Assembly: GCF_011742165.1 (NCBI RefSeq)
Contig: NZ_JAAQTO010000028.1
Span: 62,001-126,000 of the forward strand
Length of the DNA: 64,000 bases
DNA from: Billgrantia bachuensis
Lineage (GTDB): Bacteria > Pseudomonadota > Gammaproteobacteria > Pseudomonadales > Halomonadaceae
Direction of reading: 5' to 3'
Part shown: positions 9,841 through 19,512 of the stretch, piece by piece
Layout: each line of letters begins with the position of its first letter
Numbering within the stretch: position 1 is the stretch's first letter
The notes under the pieces: generated by a model
Told to the model about the DNA's origin: nothing
The model's database searches: none
What the model saw: the letters and a program-made list of their open reading frames with translations, nothing else
Position numbers and translations under genes: made by a program

Positions 9841-10185
9841 TCAGCCTGTTTCGGCAACCTTGTCGGTGCGGGCGGCGAGAATGAAGTCGTTCTTGTGCAG
9901 CCCCTTCATTTCATGGGACCACCAGGTCACGGTGACCTTGCCCCACTCCGTCAGCAGAGCGGGGTGGTGGCCCACTTCCTCGGCGATCTCGCCGACGCGA
10001 TTGGTGAAGGCCAGGGCCTGCTTGAAATTGCGAAACTTGAACATGCGTTCGAGCTGCTTGACGCCGTCGCGCTCCACCACGCTCCATTCGGGGATATCGC
10101 GCTTGAGCGCATCGATCTCGGCGTCGCTGACGTGCGGGGCATCCCAGCTGCAGGCTTCGCACTGCTGTTCGGAAAGTTGGCTCAT
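9841..10185 (-). CDS. phhB: Pterin-4a-carbinolamine dehydratase
   Basis: 114 aa. It dehydrates the 4a-hydroxy-tetrahydropterin produced by phenylalanine hydroxylase so the cofactor can be recycled. The active-site block [24 protein letters not shown] holds the conserved histidines, preceded by [16 protein letters not shown]. It is the second gene of phhA-phhB, 69 bases after phhA. CEACSW near the N-terminus is typical of bacterial PhhB. Confidence 0.95.
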   Translation of the reverse strand: MSQLSEQQCEACSWDAPHVSDAEIDALKRDIPEWSVVERDGVKQLERMFKFRNFKQALAFTNRVGEIAEEVGHHPALLTEWGKVTVTWWSHEMKGLHKNDFILAARTDKVAETG

Positions 10186-10254
10186 GTTGGCTCCTCGTCG
10201 AAGTGTTTTTGGTTTTGGTCAGGGTAGTCGGCCAAGGCTGCCGAGCAAGGGCGC

Positions 10255-11091
10255 TCAGGCCTTGGCCTTTGCCGCCTTGGGGGCCGGTTCGAAGCGCGGT
10301 TCGTGCAGGCCCAGCTCCATGGCCTGGTGCACCATGGCCATGATGTCCTGCTGTGAAAGTTCGTGCAGGGTCGAGAGGTCGTCCAGCACATAGTAGAGCG
10401 GCTGAAGGATGTCGATGCGATAGGGCGTGCGCAGGGCCTCGATGGGGTCGAACGGCTGGTGCACCGGCGTATCCGACAGCGCATGCAGGGTCTCCTTGGG
10501 CGAGGAGATGATACCGCCGCCGTAGATGCGCCGACCGTCCGGCGTGTCCACCAGGCCGAACTCCACCGTCATCCAGTACAGCCGGGCCAGATAGACCCGC
10601 TCCTTGGGTTCGGCGGCGAGGCCAAGGCGGCCATAGGTGGCGGTGAACTCGGCAAAGGCCGGGTTGGTGAGCATGGGGCAGTGACCGAAGATCTCGTGGA
10701 AAATGTCCGGTTCCTTGAGATAGTCGAGCTCCTCCGGCGTACGGATGAAGGTGGCCACCGGGAAGCGTCGGTTCGCCAGCAGCTCGAAGAAGGTATTGAA
10801 CGGTATCAGCGCCGGTACCTGGGCGGTCTGCCAGCCGGTGCTGGCCTCGAGCACGCGGTCGATGTCGGCGAGCTGGGGAACACGGTCCTCTGGCAGGGCC
10901 AGTCGCTCCAGGCCGTCGAGATACTCCTGGCATACGCGACCCTCGAGCATGCCGAGCTGGCGCTGCATCAGGGTCTGCCAGGTGGCGTTGTCCTGCTCGG
11001 GCCAGTCGATGAAGCCGTTTTCGTCGGGCAGACGCGCACGGTAGCCGGTCTTGCTGGCGACATCGCTGAGATGAGGATTGGATGACGTCAT
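10255..11091 (-). CDS. phhA: Phenylalanine 4-monooxygenase
   Basis: 278 aa from the ATG at 11091, with CCGGAG upstream. The enzyme turns phenylalanine into tyrosine using O2, tetrahydropterin and non-haem iron. The iron ligands are visible: His132 and His137 in FHEIFGHCP and Glu177 in YWMTVEFGL. The protein has the short bacterial form without an N-terminal ACT domain, and ends in an alanine/lysine tail. It heads phhAB and is divergent from its regulator phhR across a 305-base region with a TyrR-type box. Confidence 0.96.
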   Translation of the reverse strand: MTSSNPHLSDVASKTGYRARLPDENGFIDWPEQDNATWQTLMQRQLGMLEGRVCQEYLDGLERLALPEDRVPQLADIDRVLEASTGWQTAQVPALIPFNTFFELLANRRFPVATFIRTPEELDYLKEPDIFHEIFGHCPMLTNPAFAEFTATYGRLGLAAEPKERVYLARLYWMTVEFGLVDTPDGRRIYGGGIISSPKETLHALSDTPVHQPFDPIEALRTPYRIDILQPLYYVLDDLSTLHELSQQDIMAMVHQAMELGLHEPRFEPAPKAAKAKA

Positions 11092-11295
11092 GGGGTCACT
11101 CCGGTCGGCTGTCTTGTGTTTGTCTTGCGAACCTTTTGACCCGAGTCTAGGGCCGCAGCACCCCGGCTTTTCCTCTCTTTGAGGCACGTCGGCGGCAGCC
11201 AGCCAGCCCTGGCGTAAAGAAAATCTGACGACTTGCTGCAGGCTCGTGCTCGCTTTCGTCAAACCGAGACCCAGGTGTATTTGAGTCGGTTGAGG

Positions 11296-11313
11296 TGTCA
11301 CGTTATCTTTACA
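11296..11313. promoter_or_regulatory. TyrR/PhhR-type box in the phhA-phhR intergenic region
   Basis: TGTCAC, six bases (GTTATC), TTTACA: this keeps the TGT-N12-ACA frame of the TyrR box (TGTAAA-N6-TTTACA). A weaker partner, CGTAAA-N6-CTGACG, lies at 11213-11230. The 3' half (TATCTTTAC) is the same as in the box upstream of hpd. Either direction of transcription could be served. The rest of 11092-11396 shows no other clear signal. Confidence 0.65.
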
Positions 11314-11396
11314 GTGGAGTCACGTCGTCTTGACGTAATTTTGCCGGCGGTCTCGCCTTCGCCGCGTTCCGTTCACGCCCCCAGAGGCCAAGCCCA

Positions 11397-12968
11397 ATGA
11401 GATTGAGGTTTCACTGCCAGAACCGTATCGGCATCCTGCGGGATATCGTCTCGCACTTCGTCGATTACGGCCTCAACGTCGCGCGTGGCGAGGTCGGGGG
11501 TGAGCATGGCAATGCCATCTACCTTCATATTCCCAATCTGCTCAATGCCCAGTTGGCCACGCTCAAGCCGGAGCTCGAGGCGGTGCCTGGCGTGTTCGGC
11601 GTGCGCCGGGTCAGCCTGATGCCGAGCGAACGGCGTCACCTTGAGCTCGATGCACTGCTGTCGTCGCTCTCCGACCCGGTGATGTCGATCGACATGGAGG
11701 GGCACATCGTCGCCGCCAACCGCGCCGCCGGCCAGCTGCTCGGAGTGCGCATCGACGAGGTCCCGGGGCTGTCGCTCAACCGCTACCTGCCCGATGTGGA
11801 TCTCCCGGCGCTGATTCGGCGCAACAATGCGCGGGTCAACGGGCTGCGCATCAAGCTGCGCGATGCCACCTTCCTGGCCGACATCGCCCCGCTGCACCGT
11901 GAGCACCATGACGACGTGGCCTCCCTGGCCGGCGCCGTAGTGACCCTGCACAGCGCCGATCGCATCGGCGAGCGCATCTATCAGGTGCAGCGCCAGGAGC
12001 TGCGCGGCTTCGATGCGCTGTTCCAGGCAAGCCCAAGGCTTGCCGCGCTGATTCGCGAGGCGCGGCGCATGGCGCCGCTGGATGCGCCGCTGTTGATTCA
12101 CGGCGAGACCGGTACCGGCAAGGAGCTGCTGGCGCGGGCCTGTCACCTGGCCAGTGCACGCGGGCAGGCGCCGTTCATGGCACTCAACTGCGCGGGGCTG
12201 CCGGAGTCGATGGCCGAGACGGAGCTGTTCGGCTATGCGCCGGGCGCCTTCGAGGGTGCGCGCCCCGAGGGCAAGCTCGGCCTGCTGGAACTGACCGCGG
12301 GCGGTACCATCTTCCTCGATGAGGTGGGAGAGATGAGCCCCCGCCTGCAGGTCAAGCTACTGCGCTTCCTGCAGGACGGCGGCTTTCGTCGGGTGGGCAG
12401 CGACGAGGAGACCTACCTCGACGTGCGGGTGATCTGTGCCACCCAGCAGGACCTGCCCAAGCTTTGCGCCGAGGGGCTGTTTCGCCAGGATCTCTACCAC
12501 CGGCTCAACGTGCTGTCGCTGGCGGTGCCGCCGCTGCGCGACTGCCTCGACGGCATCGAAGCCATGGCGCTGCACTTCATCGACCGTGCCGCACGCCAGA
12601 TCGGTTGCCGCATGCCCGGGCTGTCGCCGGCGGCGCTGGCGCGGCTATCCACCTACCACTGGCCGGGCAATGTGCGCCAACTGGAGAACGTGCTGTTCCA
12701 GGCAGTGTCGCTGTGCGAGGGCGATGCCATCGAGCCGGGCCACTTGCGCCTGCCGGACGTGGGGGCGGCGCCGGGACTCTCCGGCATCGACCTGGACGGC
12801 AGCCTGGCCGGCATCATGAACGACGTGGAGCGGCGTGTGCTGGCCGCGCTCTATCCGCAGTACCCTTCCAGCCGGCAACTGGCCAAGCGCCTCGGAGTGT
12901 CGCATACCACCGTGGCCAACAAGCTGCGCCAATATGGCATCGGGCCCGGCACGGGCGAGTTGGGCTGA
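11397..12968 (+). CDS. phhR: TyrR/PhhR family aromatic amino acid regulator
   Basis: 523 aa. Domains in order: ACT-like ligand domain (about 1-72), PAS domain (82-145), AAA+ module (205-430) with Walker A GETGTGKE (236-243) and Walker B TIFLDEVGEM, and a C-terminal helix-turn-helix (SSRQLAKRLGVSHTTVANKLRQYGIG). PhhR activates phhAB and tyrosine catabolism genes in response to aromatic amino acids. The sigma54-contact loop reads GAFEGA (283-288) in place of GAFTGA, as TyrR-type proteins that work with sigma70 often lose this motif. It is divergent from phhA. Confidence 0.93.
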   Translation: MRLRFHCQNRIGILRDIVSHFVDYGLNVARGEVGGEHGNAIYLHIPNLLNAQLATLKPELEAVPGVFGVRRVSLMPSERRHLELDALLSSLSDPVMSIDMEGHIVAANRAAGQLLGVRIDEVPGLSLNRYLPDVDLPALIRRNNARVNGLRIKLRDATFLADIAPLHREHHDDVASLAGAVVTLHSADRIGERIYQVQRQELRGFDALFQASPRLAALIREARRMAPLDAPLLIHGETGTGKELLARACHLASARGQAPFMALNCAGLPESMAETELFGYAPGAFEGARPEGKLGLLELTAGGTIFLDEVGEMSPRLQVKLLRFLQDGGFRRVGSDEETYLDVRVICATQQDLPKLCAEGLFRQDLYHRLNVLSLAVPPLRDCLDGIEAMALHFIDRAARQIGCRMPGLSPAALARLSTYHWPGNVRQLENVLFQAVSLCEGDAIEPGHLRLPDVGAAPGLSGIDLDGSLAGIMNDVERRVLAALYPQYPSSRQLAKRLGVSHTTVANKLRQYGIGPGTGELG

Positions 12969-13615
12969 CAAAGCCATACGTGACGGGGCTGCTAGAGTAA
13001 AGGCATTCGGTAAGGAGAGCTTCGATGGCTCACGGTGCGCCCTGGCATCTCCATCAGCATCGCCTGCCCCTCTGGCTGAAGCTGGCATTTACCGCCTGGA
13101 TCCTCGTCTGGGCGCCGACCTACTGGATGCTGCTGGGTCCACAGAACTACTTCTGGCTGTGCAATCTGGCCAATTTCCTGATCCTGATGGGGCTATGGAG
13201 CGAGAGCCGGCGGTTGATCTCGATGCAGCTGCTATCGGTGCTGTTGGTTGGCAGCCTCTGGGCGGTGGACGTGGGCTCCGCCTGGATCACGGGTGTGCAT
13301 CCCATCGGCGGCACCGAGTACATGTTCAACCCCGAACAACCGTTGGTGACCCGGCTGCTTTCGCTCTACCACCTGGTGTTGCCTGTGATATCGGGCCTGG
13401 CCGTCTACCGGCTTGGATACGATCGCCAGGCGCTGCTGTGGCAGACGGCGCTGACCTGGATCGTGGTGCCGCTGGCCTATGCGGCTACCGAACCCGAGCG
13501 CAACGTCAATTGGGTTCATGGGCCCTTCGGCCAGCCCCAGGAAATGTTAGACCCGCTGCTCTATCTCACGGGCCTGACGCTGCTCTGGCCGGTGGCGGTC
13601 TATCTCCCGGTGCAT

Positions 13616-15637
<2,022 letters not shown>

Positions 15638-15698
15638 GTAGGCACTCCCTGCGCTGTTGTTGTAAACACAGAATTCTATCGACTTTGAGGCGGAGGCC

Positions 15699-16280
15699 AT
15701 GGCGACCACCGGGCGGCAGCGCACATTCTCGCATATCGTCGGCTTCGACGATTGTCCGTTCCCGCGCGGGCACCGCGGCGACGTGGCCATCGTCGGCACG
15801 GTTTTCTCCAGGCTCCGCCTGGAGGGCGTGCTCTCCGGCAAGGTGCGCCGCGATGGCGTCAACAGTACCCGCGAGCTGATCCGCCTGGCCGGCAGCTCGC
15901 GCTTTGCCGCGCATCTTCAACTCGTCATGCTGCAGGGGGTGGCACTTGCCGGTTTCAACGTTGTCGACGCCGTGCGTGTGCACGAAGAGCTAGGGCTGCC
16001 GGTGCTGGTGGTGGCTCGCCGCGCACCACGCCGAGACGCGATGCGCCGGGCGCTGCTCGAGCGCATTCCCGGCGGTGCCCACAAGTGGGCGCTGGTCGAG
16101 CGGCTGGGCGAGATGGAGCCACTCGAAGGCGTCTACGTGCAGCGCGTTGGGCTGAGCGTGGAGGAGGCGGCAGCGACCCTGCGCGCCACCACGCCTCACG
16201 GCAGCGTACCCGAGCCGCTGCGCGTGGCGCATCTGATCGCCGGCGGCGTGACCACGGGCGAAAGCAGCGGCCGCGTGTAA
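15699..16280 (+). CDS. DUF99 family protein
   Basis: 193 aa. The family pattern is clear: SHIVGFDDCPFPRG near the start, AIVGTVFSRLRLEGVLSGKVRRDGVNST, then HLQLVMLQGVALAGFNVVDAVRVHEELGLPVLVVARRAP. DUF99 proteins are best known from archaea and are structurally related to endonuclease V; no activity is established. GGAGG lies directly before the ATG. It is divergent from the recQ-type helicase with 61 bases between starts, which may hint at nucleic-acid metabolism. The family call is good; the function is unknown. Confidence 0.8.
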   Translation: MATTGRQRTFSHIVGFDDCPFPRGHRGDVAIVGTVFSRLRLEGVLSGKVRRDGVNSTRELIRLAGSSRFAAHLQLVMLQGVALAGFNVVDAVRVHEELGLPVLVVARRAPRRDAMRRALLERIPGGAHKWALVERLGEMEPLEGVYVQRVGLSVEEAAATLRATTPHGSVPEPLRVAHLIAGGVTTGESSGRV

Positions 16281-16324
16281 TGGAGGCGATCGTGTGCCTA
16301 CACTTTGAGAGATACCGAACTGTC

Positions 16325-16367
16325 ACCGAGCAGAAGAGCTATCACCAACCAGTAGAAGGGCTATCAC
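16325..16367 (+). repeat. Two imperfect 21-base direct repeats, period 22
   Basis: The 3' parts AGAAGAGCTATCAC and AGAAGGGCTATCAC are nearly identical. The pair fills most of the gap between the DUF99 and hydrolase genes, just before the hydrolase ribosome site. It could be a binding-site pair about two helical turns apart or chance duplication. Confidence 0.4.
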
Positions 16368-16389
16368 GGAGCAAGCAGGAGGTGGCCGT

Positions 16390-17040
16390 ATGTCCACACC
16401 CAGGAGTGTCGAGATCGATGCGGACGGTGTCACGCTGGAAGGGGACCTGATCCTGCCCGAGGGTGCGACCGGCATCGTGGTGTTCGCCCATGGCAGTGGC
16501 AGCAGCCGCTTCAGCTCCCGCAACCGCCGGGTGGCGCAACACCTGGCAGATCAGGGGCTGGCCACGCTGCTGTTCGACCTGCTGACCGCCGACGAGAACG
16601 AAATCGACATGCGCACCCGGCAGTTGCGCTTCGACATTCCGCTGATCGGCTCACGCATGACCGCGGCGGTGGGCTGGGTGGCCACGGCCGACCCCACCCG
16701 GCATCTCTCGATCGGTCTGTTCGGCGCGAGCACCGGGGCGGCCGCGGCGCTGATTGCCGCCGCCGAGCGCCCCGAGCAGGTACGCGCGGTGGTGTCCCGC
16801 GGCGGGCGTCCGGACCTGGCCGGTCGGCATCTGGCGTCTGTCAAGGTGCCGACCCTGCTGCTGGTCGGGGGCAATGACGAGCCGGTGATCGAGCTCAACG
16901 AGCGGGCTCGGGAGCGGATGACCGAGGCCGGAGAATGCGAGCTGGTCATCGTGCCCGGCGCGACGCACCTGTTCGAGGAGCCGGGCAAGCTCGAGGAGGT
17001 GGAGCGGTTGGCGACCCGCTTCTTCCTGGAACATCTTTAG
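16390..17040 (+). CDS. Alpha/beta hydrolase (dienelactone-hydrolase-like)
   Basis: 216 aa. The fold is recognisable from VFAHGSGSSRFSSRNR (oxyanion region), the nucleophile elbow GLFGASTGAAAAL (Ser), the acid in LLVGGNDEPV, and the base in VPGATHLFEEPG. Related proteins are often encoded with phosphoribosyltransferase-like partners, which are absent here. GCAGGAGG lies 9 bases before the ATG. The substrate is unknown; cytosolic ester or thioester hydrolysis is likely. The family call is good. Confidence 0.82.
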   Translation: MSTPRSVEIDADGVTLEGDLILPEGATGIVVFAHGSGSSRFSSRNRRVAQHLADQGLATLLFDLLTADENEIDMRTRQLRFDIPLIGSRMTAAVGWVATADPTRHLSIGLFGASTGAAAALIAAAERPEQVRAVVSRGGRPDLAGRHLASVKVPTLLLVGGNDEPVIELNERARERMTEAGECELVIVPGATHLFEEPGKLEEVERLATRFFLEHL

Positions 17041-17191
17041 CAGCGTTCCTGGAGGTGTTGCCGCGGGTCCCCTGCGGGCGTGATCGGCAACCAAGTCCGG
17101 GAGCGTAGAAAGACAGGCACAACCACGTCATGACCCGAGCAGCCTAGCTTGGCATAATGCCCCTCTTTTCTTTGCCTGCAGGGAAGTTTTC

Positions 17192-18682
17192 ATGACCGCC
17201 TGGAGCAAGCTGCTGATCGCCACGACGCGGCTGATCGACCTGCACGACAGCGCCCATGAACCCGGCTCGCCCTTCGTGCAGGTCAGTCAGGAACAGCGTC
17301 GCGGCCTGCGTGACGGCTACTGGCTCGACCTCGGCTGCCTGCTGCTCGACTACCTGCTCGACGAGGACTTCGCCACCAATAGCGCCTTCGTCTCGCAGAG
17401 CCGCTGCCTCAATCACCTGCGCGAGATTTATCCGCAGCTGCCGCACGATGACTTGAGCTTCGTCATCAACCTGCTGGCCACGCCCAGCGAGATTCACTTT
17501 CGACAATCGTCTCCGACCTCGAGCGAGATGGGGGAGGGCCGCGCCCGGCGCAGCACCAAGCGCACGGCACTCGTCGAGAAGCAGGGCCAGACCGGCCAGG
17601 TGCGGCTCACGCCGAGCGGCCGCCAGGCGGTAACGCTGGCCAGCCAGGTCGAGGACCTGCTCTATTCCGAATACGACGCCGCCAAGGTGCTGGCGGCGCT
17701 GGCGCGGGGCGATTTCGCCCGCATTCCCGACATCACCAACCAGATCCTGCTGGCCATTCGTGCGCTGACCCAGGAGCTGCGCCGGGTGCGCGAGAATCCC
17801 ACCCGCGAGGGCAAGCTGGCCGCGCTGCTCGACAACGAGCGCCACTATCACAACGCCTTGACCAACATCCAGCAGACCCTGCTCGATGCCCGTGCCCAGC
17901 TCGCCACGCCGCGGCTGATGGAGCGCTTCGAAAGCTGGCGCGAGGTGCAGGAGGAGGAGTGGGATCTGCGAGTGCTCTCCAGCGCCCTCGGCCGGGTACT
18001 CAACGCCATCGAAAACCTCTCGCGCCGTCTCTCGGAACTTCTCGCCGACATCGCCGAGGGGCGCATCCAGGCCATGGGCGTGATCGATTTCCAGGACATG
18101 GCGCGCCAACTGCTCGAGGCGCCGCCTGCGGCCGCGCTTCGCGACGCCGTGGTGGCGCGCATGATGCCGCTGCACGTGCAGGCGACGTTCCCGCGCCTGG
18201 CGCCGCTGGTGCCGCTGCTCGAAAGCCGCCGTGCCGAAGCCAGCGCCTCGGCACTGGTGTTCGACGAGGCCGGCGACGAGGCCCCCGAGGACCCGCTGCT
18301 GGCGCGCTTCCTCGAGGCGCGCGGCCCGGCGCTGCGTCAGCGCATCCAGCAGGCACCGCTATCGCTGCCCGAGGCGCTGGCCGAAGGCTGGCACCGCTTC
18401 GAGGAGGGCGATTGCCTGGCGCAACTGCTCAATACCTTCGTCGACACCGAGCTGCTCGACCCGGGATTGACGGTAGGTATCGACGCCACGCCGTTCGAGC
18501 TTGCACTCGACGACGGCCGCCGCATCGAAGGGGCCGTGACCCCGTCCCTCGGCTTCTTTTCACAGGCGCCCGGGGCCGCGCCGCACTCCTTACAGGCGCC
18601 CGGGGCCGCGCCGCATTCCTTACAGACGCCCGACGCCTCGAACAACGCCACATCGCGAATCGATCAGGATGAGCCCGTATGA
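17192..18682 (+). CDS. MukF/MksF-like kleisin subunit of a condensin
   Basis: 496 aa. The N-terminal 120 residues look like a winged-helix domain (DGYWLDLGCLLLDYLLDEDF). A helical middle region with YDAAKVLAALARGDFARIPD and a C-terminal domain follow, the architecture of MukF/MksF/JetA kleisins that bridge the SMC heads. It is the first of three genes joined by 4-bp overlaps (kleisin, KITE, SMC). A 30-base tandem repeat encodes QAPGAAPHSL twice near the C-terminus. Assignment rests mainly on the gene trio and sizes; sequence similarity to known MksF could not be tested here. Confidence 0.65.
   Translation: MTAWSKLLIATTRLIDLHDSAHEPGSPFVQVSQEQRRGLRDGYWLDLGCLLLDYLLDEDFATNSAFVSQSRCLNHLREIYPQLPHDDLSFVINLLATPSEIHFRQSSPTSSEMGEGRARRSTKRTALVEKQGQTGQVRLTPSGRQAVTLASQVEDLLYSEYDAAKVLAALARGDFARIPDITNQILLAIRALTQELRRVRENPTREGKLAALLDNERHYHNALTNIQQTLLDARAQLATPRLMERFESWREVQEEEWDLRVLSSALGRVLNAIENLSRRLSELLADIAEGRIQAMGVIDFQDMARQLLEAPPAAALRDAVVARMMPLHVQATFPRLAPLVPLLESRRAEASASALVFDEAGDEAPEDPLLARFLEARGPALRQRIQQAPLSLPEALAEGWHRFEEGDCLAQLLNTFVDTELLDPGLTVGIDATPFELALDDGRRIEGAVTPSLGFFSQAPGAAPHSLQAPGAAPHSLQTPDASNNATSRIDQDEPV
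18563..18637 (+). repeat. 30-base tandem repeat in the kleisin gene tail
   Basis: Two copies (18563-18592 and 18593-18622) differ at one base, and a decayed third begins at 18623. Each copy encodes QAPGAAPHSL. The repeat lies between the folded part and the C-terminus, so copy-number change would only alter linker length. Confidence 0.85.
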
Positions 18683-19512
18683 ATATGACCGAAATGGGCG
18701 AGGTGGTCGCCTACCTGCTGCGCTACCGCAGCGCCGAACGCACCCCGGGCGGCGGGCGCAAGCGCCGTGCCGCTCGCGAAGGCCAGCTCTCCGAGCGTGA
18801 CGTGTGCGCCCTGATCGATGACGCCAGCGAGGGCGAGCGCGAGGCGCTGCGCGACTTCCTGGGCGGCCAGGGCCTGCGGCTCAAGGCCTTCGAGGCTGGA
18901 GACTACCCGGGCATCGCGCCGGGGTCACGCTACTACGCACTGCTGCCCGACCCGGAGCTGGAGCAGCCGCCGCTGTATACCCGCGAGCCGGTATTCGAGG
19001 CGCTCAAGCTACGCCAGGAGAGCCGCGCCGAGCTGGCCCAGTGGTACCTGCAGCTGTGGCTGTTGATGCATACGCTGCTCTATACACGCTACAACCGCGC
19101 GCTCTCAGACGTCAGCCGCTACCAGGAGGCCACCTTCTCCGGCGCCGAACTGGTCGAACTGATGCGCGACCAGCTCGAGTCATTGCGCGCCTTGGGTGAG
19201 GAGGCGCCAGAGGCCAGCCGGGCACTGCTCGAGGAGCGCGGCGAGGACATCAGCCGCCGGGTGCGCGCCTTCATCGACCTGCAGGTGCGTGCCGGCCTGC
19301 TCGAGGGCCTGCGCGAGGCCGATCCCGGAGCGGCCACCGAAGAAGGGAGCGGCGAGGTCTGGCAGCAGACTCTGCTCGGGGCGCTGGAAAGTGAGCAGAT
19401 CGGGATTCACCAGCTCGCCCACCTGCATGACTTGGCCCAGGGCCGCGTGGCGAGCCGGCATGCGGACGAGAATGCAATGCCCATCGACGAGCACGAGGAG
19501 ACCCAGGCATGA
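18679..19512 (+). CDS. MukE/MksE-like KITE subunit of a condensin
   Basis: 277 aa. It overlaps the kleisin stop and the SMC start by ATGA each, so all three are translationally coupled. The pattern (SRYYALLPDPELEQ, KLRQESRAELAQWYLQLWLLMHTLLYTRYNR, SRYQEATFSGAELVELMRDQL) fits the two winged-helix layout of MksE/JetB proteins, which bind the kleisin and regulate head engagement. An arginine/lysine-rich loop (GGGRKRRAAR) near residue 25 could touch DNA. Identity is inferred from size, position and fold pattern. Confidence 0.6.
   Translation: MNMTEMGEVVAYLLRYRSAERTPGGGRKRRAAREGQLSERDVCALIDDASEGEREALRDFLGGQGLRLKAFEAGDYPGIAPGSRYYALLPDPELEQPPLYTREPVFEALKLRQESRAELAQWYLQLWLLMHTLLYTRYNRALSDVSRYQEATFSGAELVELMRDQLESLRALGEEAPEASRALLEERGEDISRRVRAFIDLQVRAGLLEGLREADPGAATEEGSGEVWQQTLLGALESEQIGIHQLAHLHDLAQGRVASRHADENAMPIDEHEETQA

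Noticed and set aside
11220-11260. Possible sigma54 promoter for phhA (GAGCAC-GAGCC-TGCA on the minus strand)
   Set aside because: The essential GG of the -24 element is AG, and PhhR lacks GAFTGA.
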